Source: Gracilaria domingensis | Lineage: Eukaryota; Rhodophyta; Florideophyceae; Gracilariales; Gracilariaceae | NCBI GenBank assembly: GCA_022539475.1 | Contig: VCMS01000012.1 | Coordinates: 434,001-498,000 of the forward strand | Length of the DNA: 64,000 nucleotides | Direction: 5' to 3' | In this document: positions 28,703 to 39,337 of the stretch, piece by piece | Layout of the letters: each line of letters starts with the position of its first letter | Position numbering within the stretch: position 1 is the first letter of the stretch | Translations under genes and position numbers: made by a program | Notes under the pieces: model-generated | What the model was told of the DNA's origin: nothing | What the model saw: the letters and a program-made list of their open reading frames with translations, nothing else | Database searches by the model: none

Positions 28703-29974
28703 ATGGCGTTTATTTCGTCAGGAGCACAAACAACTAACTTACTTATGCACTCTTGTTATGTTGTACAAGCCTTTAGGTACACACTAGATGCTACGCGAAT
28801 TGTGATAAGAAACAATACGATCCGAAAGAGACGTCCATCTATAATTAAGCGTATCTTAACGTTCGAAACGACATCTACAAACCTTAATTCTAGGGCCTTT
28901 CGCAGTGTTTTTCGAATGAACCGGGATCAATTTGAAGCTCTTTTCTGCAAAGTGAGCCATCATCTACAGAAAAACGTGGAAATGGGCAACCGTGCAAGGC
29001 GAGAAACAATTACGGCAAGAACGCGACTAGCTTTAACCCTTCGAATGCTAGCTGGATCCAGCTATGCGGACATTATGCTGTCCTTTCATGTAGGCCGTTC
29101 GACGGCCTATCAGGTATTCCATGACACACGCAAAGTTTTAATGGCATCCCTCCGGTTACCAGGCCTCCCAAAATCACATGCAGAACTGGAGCAGTTGGCG
29201 CTAGGATTCAAGCATTCGCGCAATCGACTTAGTCCCTTGACTGGATGCGTAGGGGCAATTGATGGCATTGCCGTGAAGATGAGAAAACCTTCATGCCCAA
29301 ATGCTGCAGCATTCTACTGCCGAAAAAACTGTTACTCGTTGCCTGTCCAGGCTCTTGTTGACTCGCGATACAGATTTCTAGATGTCTCCATACGATGTGT
29401 TGGTTCTACACATGACCAGCTAGCACATGCTGTGTCCAGGCTAGGAAGATATCTGGCGGAAAGAAATCTGCGAATTGAATATTGGATCGCCGGGGACGAG
29501 GCCTATATATGTACTAACAATCTTATATGTCCCATTCCTATCTCACAGATCACAACGCGCTGGGAAGACGCTTTTAACTTTTTTTTGTCATCTCTGCGAA
29601 TTCATGTTGAACAGGCCTTTGGTATGCTAGTAGCAAGATGGAGAATACTGAACTTTCTGGAGTTTTCTGTGGACGTTAACTGCGAAATTGTTGCCCTGTG
29701 CATGAAATTGCATAACTTTATTATCCAAAGCGGTACCTTTCATTTAAAGGATATCACAGAGGACGAAATCTCTGAACGGACTCAAGATGTTCTTGCATGG
29801 TATGATTCCTGCAAGGAGCGGAACGCAGACTGGGTTTGTGATGGGGAGGAAGAGTCTCAGGTAGATGGTGTATTTGCGTTGTCGAAAAGAGACGCTTTGG
29901 TGGAGATAATTGCCAAGAAAGGACTGACGCGACCCGCGCCTCGTGGTGCGCCATGTAACACGGGTAGTATTTAA
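28703..29974 (+). CDS. PIF/Harbinger transposase (DDE_Tnp_4, HARBI1-like)
   Basis: 423 residues from ATG 28703. An N-terminal helical part carries a helix-turn-helix-like stretch (TLRMLAGSSYADIMLSFHVGRST, about 112-134). The DDE nuclease follows. The first Asp is D187 in GAIDGIAVKM, the second D265 in IAGDEAY, and the Glu is E303 in HVEQAFGMLVARWRIL. The ordering and the E-Q-A-F-G-x-L-x-x-R-W pattern are diagnostic of HARBI1-type enzymes, which cut and paste DNA with 3-bp target duplications. All three catalytic residues are present and there is no stop or frameshift. In this superfamily a second protein, here probably the minus-strand ORF at 34805-36376, is needed for nuclear import and DNA binding. 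Confidence 0.92.
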   Translation: MAFISSGAQTTNLLMHSCYVVQAFRYTLDATRIVIRNNTIRKRRPSIIKRILTFETTSTNLNSRAFRSVFRMNRDQFEALFCKVSHHLQKNVEMGNRARRETITARTRLALTLRMLAGSSYADIMLSFHVGRSTAYQVFHDTRKVLMASLRLPGLPKSHAELEQLALGFKHSRNRLSPLTGCVGAIDGIAVKMRKPSCPNAAAFYCRKNCYSLPVQALVDSRYRFLDVSIRCVGSTHDQLAHAVSRLGRYLAERNLRIEYWIAGDEAYICTNNLICPIPISQITTRWEDAFNFFLSSLRIHVEQAFGMLVARWRILNFLEFSVDVNCEIVALCMKLHNFIIQSGTFHLKDITEDEISERTQDVLAWYDSCKERNADWVCDGEEESQVDGVFALSKRDALVEIIAKKGLTRPAPRGAPCNTGSI

Positions 29975-32430
29975 AGCAGTGGCGGCAGCGGCTAGGGCGC
30001 AACGGCGAGGGCGCTGCAGTGGCAGCGGTGATAAGAGCGTTTCGGAGGCGCTGTTGGCAGTCGCGGCGATTGTTGCGGTGGCGAGGGGGCGGCGGCGGTG
30101 CTGGCGGCGGCGGCGGTACTGGTGGTGGCGGTGGAGAGCGCGCTCTGGCCGGAGCGGTGTGAAGAGCGCTTCGCAGGCGGTCCCGGCAGCGGCAGTGCTG
30201 GCGGCGGTGGCGAGGGTGCTGCAATGACAGCGGTGGTGGGCGCCACATCGCGCGGTGCTGTGGCGGCAGGCGTGGTGAGAGCGTTTTCCAGGTGGCGGCG
30301 GCAGCGGCGGTGGTTGTCGTGCTGGCGAGGGCACGGCAGCTGTACCGATATTGCGGGCGCTCGAGAGGCGCTGGCGGCCGCAGCCGGGGTGCTGCAGTGA
30401 CAGGGCTGGTGAGGGCGCTCCGAAAGCAGTGGCGGCAACGGGGATGTTGCGGCGGTGAGGGCGCTGCAGTGGCAGCGGTGATCCGAGCGCTTTGGAGGGG
30501 GTAGTTGCAGCGGCGGCGAGGGCGCTGGTAGCGAGGTCACTGCGGCGGTGACGGCAGCGGCCATGGCGATGGTGGTGGGGGTGGAGAGCACGCTCCAGGG
30601 AGCGGTGTTAAGAGAGCTTCGCAGGCGGTGCCAGCAGCGGCCGCGCTTGCGGAATTGGAGAGGTTGTCGCAGGGGCAGAGGTGGTGAAAGCGACAGCGCC
30701 CGGCGCTGCGGCGGCAGGCGTGGTGAGTGCGCTTCCCAGATGGTGGGGGCAGCGACGGTGGTGGCGGCGACGGTATAGGCAATGGTGGTGGCGGTGGAGA
30801 GCGCTCTCCAGCGGGAGCGGTTTCGAGAGCGCTTCGCAGGCGATGCCGCAGCGGAACCGTTCGTGCCGAGGGTGCGGGAGTGGCAGCTGTGGCGCGGGGC
30901 GACAGAGCCCTGCGTTTTGGCGGCTGGTAAGTGCACTCGGGAGGCGGTGGCGGCAGCGGCGAGGGCGCTGCCGCGGCAGCGGTGATGAGACCGCTTCGGA
31001 GGCGGTGGTGACAGCGCTGGCGAGGGCGCTACGGTGGTGGTGGCAGCGCTGGCGACAACGCTAAGGTAATGGTGGCCGCAGTGTTGGCGCTGGTGGTGGC
31101 AGTGTTGGTGGCGAGAGTGCTGCAGCGGCAGCGGTGTTGGGGGCTTCTCGAAGGCAGTGGTGGCAGCGGCGAGAACGCTGCAGTGGCAGCGCTGGTGATA
31201 GCGCACCCGAAGCAGTGGCGGCAGCGGCGAGGGCGCAACGGCGCGGGCGCTCCAGCCAGAGCGGTGATCAAAGCGTTTTGGAGGCGGTGTTGGCAGTGGC
31301 GGCCATGGCGGCGGTAGCGAGGGCGCTGCGGCGGTGCTGGCGACGGCGGCGGTGGTGGTGGTGGAGAGTGCGCTTCAGCGGGAGCGGTGTAAAGAGCGCT
31401 TCGCAGGCGGTGCCGGCAGCGGCATCGCTGGCGGCAGTGGCGACCGTGCTGTGACAGCGGTGGTTAGGGCAATAGCGCTCAGCGCTGCCGCGACAGGCGT
31501 GGTGAGCGCGCTTTCCAGGTGGTGGCCACAACGGCGGTGGCCGCAGAGGTATGGGCGGTGATGGTGGAGGTGGCAAGAGCACTGCAGTGGTAGCGATGTT
31601 GCGGGCACTCTAGAGGCGGTGGCGGCAGCCCCGAGGGCACTGCAGCGGCAGCGATGATCAGAGCGCTTCGGAGGTGATGGTGGCAGCGGCGGAGAGGACG
31701 GCGGTGGCGAGCGCGCTGGGGCGGTGACGAAAGCGACGGTGGCGATGTTGGTGGCAGTGGAGAGCGCGCTCCATCGAAAGCGGGGCTAAGAGCGCTTCGC
31801 AGGTGGTACCGGCAGCGGCAGCGCTGGCGGCGGTGGAGAGGGTGCCGCAGTGGCAGCGGTAGTGAGAGCGACTACGCCCGGCGCTGCGGCGGCAGCCGTG
31901 GTGAGCGCGCTTTCCAGTTTGTGAGCGCAACGGCGGCGGTCGCGACGATGGTAAGGGCAGCGTTAGTGGCGGTGGCGAAGCGGCGGTGCTGGTGGCAGTG
32001 GAGACCGCGCTCCAGTCGGAGCGATGTCGAAAGCGCTTCGCAGGCGGTGCCGGCAGCGGCAGCGCTGACGGCGAGGCTGCCAAGCGGCAGCGGTGGTGCT
32101 GGGCGAAAGGGCCCGGTGCTGCAGCGGCTGGTGATTGCACTCGGGAGGCGTTGGCGAGAGTGGCCAGCGCGCTGCAGCGGCAGCGGCTATCAGAGCGCTT
32201 CGCAAGCGGTAGTTGCAGAGGCATCGATGGCGACGGTGGCGAGGGCGCTGCGGCGGTGCTGGCGGCCGCGGCTTTGGCGAGGGCGCTGCGGCAGCCGTGG
32301 CGGTAGCGAGAGCGCTGCGGTGGAGCTGGTGGCCGCGGCGGTGTCGAGGGCGCTGCAGCGGCGGCGGCGGTGGCGGCTGCGCGGTCGTTGTGGTGGTGGC
32401 GAGGGCGCTGCGACGGGCGTGGCCTAAAAA
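29975..32430. repeat. GC-rich degenerate satellite inside the transposon
   Basis: About 2.4 kb made of GGC/GCG/GCA/GTG triplet-like words, with G strongly concentrated on the plus strand. A longer module is visible. A segment near GAGAGCGCGCTCCAG...GCGGTGT followed by AGAGCGCTTCGCAGGCGGT begins near 30132, 30581, 30796, 31361, 31760 and 32000. Spacings are 449, 215, 565, 399 and 240 bp, which suggests a unit of roughly 215-240 bp with losses and gains. Long ORFs on both strands here are by-products of the composition (few stop codons) and are not called as genes. A mutually exclusive G-rich and C-rich strand could form G-quadruplexes or R-loops. Confidence 0.75.
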
Positions 32431-32682
32431 TTAAGCTGTTTTGGAGGCAGCGGCGAAGCACCGCTGCCGGCGATGTTTCTCTGGAGCGCCGGCGCAAATT
32501 TTGCATCGTTGCCTATACGACTGGTGTGCATCGCACACTGCGCAGTGGACATTTTGTACGGCGCCCGACGAGATCGAAAGCGCTTCGTCCTCGAAGCAGA
32601 TGGAGCCCTTGCACTCGGCGGTCACCGACGACGCCGGTGAGCGCGAGCGCGTCTGCGATGGGCAGCCATCGTCATCGAGATC

Positions 32683-34570
32683 ATGGCTACCTCTGTCGCC
32701 ATCGCACAAGCGTTGGACGCGGGTGCGGAACGCGTGCTGAATTCGCGCGAGCTGCTGTAAGTGTTTGACGAGAAAATGGAAGACGCTTTCCAGCGCTTCG
32801 GCACGCAGCGACCAGCTTGGAGAGAGCGGCTCCGAAAGTGGCTTGCAGGCAGCGGAGAGCGTGACGACCGCGGAGGACATGTCGGCGAGCGACGGGGGAA
32901 TGCTCTGCGTGTGTTGGGTGTGGCGGCGAGGAGCGGAGACTAACAAAACTCCGCAAGGAACTGCAAAAGAGGAACATGGCCCTTTCGGCGTTTCAAAGTG
33001 AGTGCACCAGACGTCGCGCACTCGAATACATGAACAGAAGAAGCAGTGTTAGTCAGAGAGCGAGTAACACCTATCTCGCTGACGAGCATCAAGCGTTCTT
33101 GAGGTGGCTATCCGAAAAGCTTGGTTGTAAGCAGTGTGATGAAAAGCAAGTGGTAGAGCAACTTTCTGCGCGTACTGAAATTCTTCTCGCCTGCAGCCAG
33201 AAGTCCGAGCAAGCACGTCAATAGCTCCCAATGGAGATCGAGGAGAGGGAGTCAAGGGTAAAGAAGATCAAGGCTGAACTGGAGGCTGACATTGCAACTC
33301 TAAAGACTGAGAATGCGGGATTGGAAAACGCAAGGCACACTGCAGAGAAGGAAAGAGAGGGTTTCGAGGAAAAGTACTCCGAACTCATCCATCAAAGGGA
33401 TGTCACTCGTGATTCCTTCGGAGATCTTACCATCTCATCATATGGTGACCACTCTTCTCGGCGCCAGAGTATGTTCTCTAACCTCGACGTAGACAACACA
33501 ACGTCTACATGGAATGATCCGTTGATAGAAGCTGCGATACACTCTTTGGATTCTCTTATTGGAAGAAACAAAGATTTCGCGGCACGGTACAGAATGTTGC
33601 GTGAGAAGCTGGAGGACCTAATCAGTGATATGGCCGCCGCAGATGAAGTAGACAATGCCTCACGTGCAATCCTTATCGAATCGAAAGCTTTCCAAGATGA
33701 GATATATGGCATGATGAATGTGCAGAGTGGAATCATTGCTATGATGCAATCGGGTGGTGAAAGTTCTGAGGGTTTGCAGGAGCCGGTTCGTGGGGAAGAC
33801 GACGAGACAGAGGAAAGCTCTTTACCATATATCAATGAAGTTAACATCGACGTTGCACAATCGATTGATGTTGCGCAGACCGCACTCTCTCTTTAGACGA
33901 ATTCCGCAACAGGTGAGGTCCGACTTCAAGATTAGAAAACCACACGGTTCCTTAAGAAGCAGTTTCAGCACATTTGTGGTCTTTACGAGGACAAGTTGCG
34001 GGAAAATGCACAAGTGTGTGGATTTGTGCAGGAACAGAAGGTTGAGCTTGAGTCGTTGAAGAGATCGCATCGGGATCTTGAATTCACTCTTTCTCAGCAA
34101 AGGGATAGTTACACATCCTTCCTAACTCGACTCGCCGTCTTGATTGGGTGCGAGGAGTCTTCCGTATCATTGGAAGACGGTGTCAACTCAATTGTTCGTG
34201 GAAAGGTCAATGTGATGGATAGTATGACATTCACGAAAGCCCACCAGGTTCAAATGGTGAGGAGGATTGCCAACTTAACGACACAGAAGGCTTTCTTGTC
34301 GAAGATTATTGGTCTTTATAGTCGAAGTACAAGCTAGATATTTTCTCCGTATCTGCAGAACAACGTATGAATCCCCTACGCCGTCTACAAATCATGTTCA
34401 GGGCTGCACTGGCTGCGACGAGAATACTCAAGCCGGAGCAAAGTTTGGCTGCAATCTCTCAAGTCAGTGCTTTGGACTTCTACGAAGTTCCGCGACACAC
34501 TGCCATAGCGCGTGCTCGCCTAACAGAAGCTGGAGAGAACGATTGCGGGCGAGCAGAGCATCAAGCCTGA
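32683..34570 (+). pseudogene. Decayed coiled-coil gene carried by the transposon
   Basis: Protein-like plus-strand sequence runs through several frames: an opening at ATG 32683, a stop at 32758-32760, a frame change, a coiled stretch from about 32940 ending in a stop near 33222, a 222-codon frame at 33231-33896, another stop, a frame at about 33940-34337, and a last segment to 34570. Heptad-rich segments such as KKIKAELEADIATLK and QKVELESLKRSHRDLE show a coiled-coil protein with helical caps. At least three in-frame stops and two or more frame changes make it a pseudogene unless several small introns are present. A GTAAGT exists at the first stop, but the matching acceptor does not restore a frame. 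It looks like a host gene captured by the element; family not identified. Confidence 0.55.
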
Positions 34571-34804
34571 AAAGGGCCGAGGAGTGCGGAAGAGGTAAGC
34601 ACGGTAGTAGACGACAGTGAAGCAGGAAAGTACTGGATTTACGAAGAATATCAATGATCGTATCCCACCACCACCCGGTGGACTGTCTCTACTAGACAAT
34701 AGTACCACCACGATCACAATTAAAGCCCCTATTATATCGCGAGTCTGAGAAATCTGTAGCTAAAGAACAAAAGAAGAACAAGAACAAGAACAGTATGTTA
34801 GAAA

Positions 34805-36376
34805 TCAGATCTCGTTGTCATCATTGTCTTTCGACCTTTCATCACAGAACTTCTTCAGACGCTTCTTGCTTCGAAACAGAAGGCTTCGAAGAATTTGCTG
34901 CGTCTCGATATCCCCAATCTCGAGAGCGCGTTTGTACCTTTCGGAACTAGTAATAAGATTTGCAGCAAGGCGGTCTTCCTGTTCCACTTCATCAATCTTC
35001 AGGCCACCAGGTGTGTGTGATTTGCTACTCTGCGCTATCTGCTGCTTAACAAAACCAGTAAAATCGTTGAGGGACTTTGACATATCGTCGAGAGTTTTCT
35101 GGTCCGTGCTGCGTCTCTTTTGCGACTTTGTTCCGACGCTCACATTTCCCAGGCTTCTTTGAACACCTTCATCAATTCCTCCCTGCCCATTTTCGATTAG
35201 TTTCGAAGCCATATGAAGAAGGTTAGTGTCCTCCTGAGGAGTGCCTACTTTACAAACCAAAAACATAACAAGCGCTCTCTTTGATTCCATTTTGTAGTCC
35301 CCATTGGCAGATAGCTTCATGAACGCTACAATACGATCTGGATCATTTTGACCAGACGCAGACCACTTCTCGTAGACATCAGTAAATTCTCGCTTCCCTT
35401 CATAGAAACGTTCCTTTAGGAAAGACGCTGTTCTTTCACATGGGGGGCGAGCGTTAGATTTGACCTCCTCCAAGTTCCCCGTAAAGTCCTCTTTCGAATC
35501 CACGAGTTGGTCGTTAAATCGTTGGGCAATGATACCCCAAAAGGCTTCGCGAGAAATCCGACAGTCCAGTTCTGCTCTGGACAACTCCGTTCCGCATGCC
35601 TTAAGCAGCGCGTGACGGCACCGATTGTCGTCTCTAAGAAGAACAAGAAGACGCGCAAATTCGGAAAGAGAGAAGTTAGTTTTCTTGTTTCCAGTTCCAT
35701 TCAATTCGTCAGTTAAGCCCTTCAATGCTACACGTATGGCACTTATAGCAGGCTTTCTATCTCGTGGATGTAGTCTTTCGATGAGGCAATGGACCTCTGG
35801 AAGAATTGCCCATGTCCCAGACTCTCGAATGTAATCCTCCAACCAGCTCCTGTAGTCATTACAACTCCTGTTTCTTCGGACGAGTTCATCGAAATTCTTC
35901 CCTTTCTGCGTCAAGACAAAAATATATATCATGAACCTAGAGATAAGATTCTCTTTCGACCTCGAATTAATGGAGAGTTTCTATTGTTTCGCAACCAAAT
36001 GTAGATGCTGGACGGGTTTGGATTTCAGATACGTATAGAATTGGAGTGCTTTCTCTCGCTGCTGAAATATACAAGCGTCAAACTCTTTGGTACTTTGCGA
36101 ACAGTATAAATCATTTGTTTGACTCCCATCATGTAGCGTGGAGGGCGTTTTGCGCGGACTGCGGCGCAAAGGTTGCGGTTCAGTTACGATAGAGGTAGGC
36201 ATCGGCTGTTCCCTTTGACGAAGAGAAGGGGAGTGGAGACTGTGAGCCGAAGAAGGATCCAAATTTTGTACTGCTGCATTCGCGTTGACCAGTGATGGTT
36301 TTGTAATCTTTTCTGTTGAGGTAAGCGGCGGCGGAGTTTTCGGTGGATCGCACATTTTGTTGTGGGCTGATGGCAT
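34805..36376 (-). CDS. Second ORF of the Harbinger-like element, probably one intron
   Basis: Two minus-strand frames in the same phase, read from 36376 (first ATG) to a stop at 35981, and from about 35905 to 34805. Between them lies a stretch with a good acceptor: a T-rich run ending GACGCAG at 35906, just before AAAGGGAAG. A donor at about 36012 or 35998 would keep the phase, so one small intron probably joins them. The N-terminal part is P/S/T rich with RRSPRKTP, a possible nuclear signal. The C-terminal part (about 360 residues) is charged and helical, ending in K/R/D/N-rich sequence. No Myb/SANT domain is obvious, although that is what the second Harbinger protein usually carries. Role as a transposition partner is inferred from position. 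Confidence 0.55.
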
Positions 36377-36758
36377 ATAAGAAGAAGATGCGCACGCTCG
36401 TGCGGTAGAGTTGTTGGCGGCAAGAGCCGCGTTGGATGCGCTGCTGTGCAAGAGGAGGTGGCTTGCAGGGACAAAGAGAGGGCGAGATCGATAGCCAGAA
36501 GATACGAGCGGTGCGCTGGGTTGTGGTCTGGGGAACGTCGTTGGCTCGCAGAGTGCGCAAGCTGCGCACTCTATAATCTCCAAGTGCGGTATACTCTCTA
36601 TTATGCCGCACTGCACTTTGGAGGACCACCGTAGGGTCTCGGGGGCTCTGAATGCCCGCAGACGTTTGTTTACTTACAGCCTGTTGGGCTTCAAGAAAAG
36701 AGTGGGGACAATGACCGGGGTCATATACTGGCCACTGATCGTCTTACAAGTTTCGGTG

Positions 36759-36801
36759 GCGTCAACGACAACGCGTCGTCGACGCTTGTTAAGACAGGGC
36801 C
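36759..36801 (-). repeat. Right terminal inverted repeat
   Basis: Partner of 28259-28301. Followed by TGA, the matching target duplication. Confidence 0.88.
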
Positions 36802-37383
36802 TGAATTCGTGGGCCAGTATCGTCGTTTTGGCGCCATCTGAATTGGGAATGTTTCAAAATCTGTTCAGAATTGATGTTCTGCGTGCCACGCGACTTTGTC
36901 AGATGCTGGAGTGCATCAACAACATTGCCTTCAGCGGACAAACCGCGCATAGACACCAGAAAGGCTGGTTGCCTCTAGATAAGAGTGGCTGTGTGGTTCC
37001 CCTGCGCGTGGGCACAACACGGTGGTTTCTACCTTCAAAACAAGTGATAGAAGGATACCGCTCATACTCATATATTCTTCGGAAAAAGGGTTAGAAGAGA
37101 AAGAACTGTGTCTGCACGTACCCGCACATCTGAACTTCAAACGGCTTGACAAGCCGTACTGAGGTCCACTTTCGCCGAGAGGTGTTCGCGTTTTGTTGTG
37201 CATTGCTCTTTGGCTTCTATGTTCCTAGGTAGTCGGTGTCTTTTGCGAATATTCATAAGCGAAAGTGTCAAAACGGACGTGACGTTTGATGCCGCTCTCA
37301 TATTTGTGTCAATTCGGTGACCGTGAAGTGGTCGCAAGTATCGAATTATCGACGTTTATCGTTCGTGTTAGCCTTTGCTCCTC
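36802..37383. other. Intergenic region after the transposon
   Basis: 582 bp between the transposon and the armadillo-like gene. No gene is seen. It should hold the promoter of the next gene. Confidence 0.45.
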
Positions 37384-39057
37384 ATGAGGCGTCCCAAGCG
37401 CGACATTTGTATCGGCGACCACCGTATGAACACGCTGCAACCTCCAACGACAGACCAAGACGTAACCGTTCTGGATGAGTCTCACCGCATGCCGGATAGG
37501 CCTCGGGGCGTAAGCACACGAACCAGAACTGCTTCCCCAGCTTCCCCATCTCACAATTCTGAGTCGCCAGGAGGTCTGACAGACCTGTTCAACGAAGAAG
37601 TCGAGTTTTTTGATGAAGCCCATGACGTCCAGACTGCAGGCTCATCGCCTGGAGTTTTCAGTCTTTCGAGAAGGGTTGCACGGGAGTTCGAGCCCAAGTC
37701 ACAGCCTTCATCTCCAAATTGGTCCACTGCGGGATTTCCAAGACATCGCAGTGAACCGGCCGTTGCTGGCAACCAAATCGCAGATATCTCCTCTCTTCTA
37801 GAACTGGCAAACACTCCATCGGCGCTTGTGGATCGGGCTCGCGAAACACGTCGACATGGAACACAAGAAGGAGTTAGGGATCGTGCGAAGGAGTTTGCAA
37901 AGGAGCTGGAAGGGTGCAAATCCCCATCTACTGCCTACTCTATCTTGAAGGGCATGATGGAATTCGCTTTTGGTCTTGTCGAATTCACAGCATTGCTAGA
38001 AAGGCAGCAGGCACTTGATGATTATGGTGCATTTCGAAGGATGGTAGAGATTCAGAACTCATACCTGGAACACGCCGGTATACAGAAGCTTTCATGTACG
38101 ATTCTCGGATCTTTGCGACTTGATGAAAGTATAGGCGGTCTCAAGCTCGGTATGATGCAAACCGTAGATACAATTGTCCAATGCCTGAGGGAGCATGGGC
38201 GAGTAGCTAGCATATGCCGAGAAGGTGTCCGAGCGCTAACGGCGCTATCCAAAATGAATGATGTCCGGACGAGGGTTATCCCTACTTGTAATGCGATTGG
38301 CGTTACTGTTAGTTGTATGGAGCTTCATGCGGGTGATGAATATGTTCAGAACGAAGGTGCTAGGTTCTTTTCGCATGCATCGCTTCATTCTGAGACAAAC
38401 AAGTCGCATATTGCTATGCATGGTGGTCTGCGTCGCGCACTTCGAGCAGCCCGTGAATTCCCGGCTAGCCGTGCTCTACATACACATTTATGTACAACTA
38501 TTAGAAACATTACCTTGAGTCGACCGGATGTTGTGGCTCAGGCGGAAGTACTTGATAGTGTAGAGGCATTGATGGATACTTTGAAGCGTCATGGTCAAGC
38601 TTCCACAACTGCAATGCATGCGTTGGCAGCTTTGCATCATCTTACCACCTCTCATGAAAGTGTCAGGCGAATCGTTCGCTACGATTCTTGGGAACATATT
38701 CTGATTGGCACCGCACGAAGACATAGCAGCAAACCAACCGTTCAGGCTCTAACCATGGCGGTAGCAGGAAGTGTAGTTGATGCTGGAGCAGAGCTTACAC
38801 ATGAGCGTCTAGTCCAAGCCGGGGCTGTGAAAACAGCTTTAGTAGCAATGCATCGCTTTGTCAATAGAAGGGCGGTGCTACTAACTGGCTCTCATCTCGT
38901 CAAAATCTTGCTGCTTGAGTGTGAGGAAGGAATGTCTGACCTCAGGCAATGTGGGGGTATCGGGCGGTTATTGGATTTGCTGTATTGTACGGTAGTAACA
39001 CCGACTTCTGGAGAGGAGCGATACAGTGGATACTCGGATTCCTTAGACAACAGCTGA
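37384..39057 (+). CDS. Armadillo/HEAT-like repeat protein
   Basis: 557 residues from ATG 37384 (the frame opens at 37375 with TTG). The first ~150 residues are disordered and rich in S, P, R and T. The rest is a regular all-helical array of roughly 40-residue repeats: leucine/alanine-rich helices with G/D/N turns, for example VREGVRALTAL-type, VQNEGARFFSHASLH, HMHALAALHHLTTSHESV and VKTALVAMHRFVNRRAV. This pattern is that of ARM-repeat proteins, which act as protein-binding scaffolds. It somewhat resembles ARMC6-type proteins, but no orthologue can be fixed. Confidence 0.65.
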   Translation: MRRPKRDICIGDHRMNTLQPPTTDQDVTVLDESHRMPDRPRGVSTRTRTASPASPSHNSESPGGLTDLFNEEVEFFDEAHDVQTAGSSPGVFSLSRRVAREFEPKSQPSSPNWSTAGFPRHRSEPAVAGNQIADISSLLELANTPSALVDRARETRRHGTQEGVRDRAKEFAKELEGCKSPSTAYSILKGMMEFAFGLVEFTALLERQQALDDYGAFRRMVEIQNSYLEHAGIQKLSCTILGSLRLDESIGGLKLGMMQTVDTIVQCLREHGRVASICREGVRALTALSKMNDVRTRVIPTCNAIGVTVSCMELHAGDEYVQNEGARFFSHASLHSETNKSHIAMHGGLRRALRAAREFPASRALHTHLCTTIRNITLSRPDVVAQAEVLDSVEALMDTLKRHGQASTTAMHALAALHHLTTSHESVRRIVRYDSWEHILIGTARRHSSKPTVQALTMAVAGSVVDAGAELTHERLVQAGAVKTALVAMHRFVNRRAVLLTGSHLVKILLLECEEGMSDLRQCGGIGRLLDLLYCTVVTPTSGEERYSGYSDSLDNS

Positions 39058-39292
39058 AGGTCATTTCCAATATCAAATTAGCGCCATCCACGATACTAGC
39101 ATAACGAAACCCCATACTAAGCACCCGAGCTACCAACGATATCTATAGTTCCAAGGATGCTTTACACCGGCAGAAATGTCTGACAAGCAGCCAGGCGGTC
39201 AACAACACTCAAGTTTTTGAGGTACATACACCCTTTTTGCATCCACATGGATCTCATCTTTTGAAATAGAAGATGGGGTGTAGCTGCCATCC

Positions 39293-39337
39293 TGGGGTGC
39301 GTAATGATCAGCATCATGCTGATCATTACGCACCCCA
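39293..39337. repeat. 22-bp perfect hairpin
   Basis: 39293-39314 and 39316-39337 are exact reverse complements around a single C. It is the longest perfect palindrome seen in the window. It is followed by (ATG/ATC)n-like sequence. Function unknown. Confidence 0.85.

Larger units (their letters stand above)
28259..36801. mobile_element. PIF/Harbinger-like DNA transposon, 8.5 kb, complete ends
   Basis: Terminal inverted repeats lie at 28259-28301 and 36759-36801. They are 43 bp with one mismatch (position 21, T/C), both starting GGCCCTGTCTTAACAAGCG. The element is flanked by the 3-bp duplication TGA (28256-28258 and 36802-36804). A three-base duplication fits PIF/Harbinger, whose usual target is TWA. 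Inside are a HARBI1-type transposase (+), a GC-rich satellite, a decayed coiled-coil gene, and a second ORF (-), the usual two-gene layout of the superfamily with extra cargo. The transposase is intact, so the copy may be active or recently so. Confidence 0.85.

Noticed and set aside
29992-31206. 404-codon minus-strand ORF and other long ORFs in the GC-rich block
   Set aside because: They follow from GCG/GGC-rich repeats lacking stop codons, occur in several frames on both strands, and give only P/A/R/H/S-rich sequence.
32431-33021. 196-codon minus-strand ORF with several Cys
   Set aside because: Overlaps the captured coiled-coil gene on the other strand and extends into the GC-rich satellite; no domain fits.
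36725-36820. 9-bp inverted words ACTGGCC/GGCCAGT on both sides of the right TIR
   Set aside because: One lies inside and one outside the transposon as defined by TIR and TSD; probably chance.
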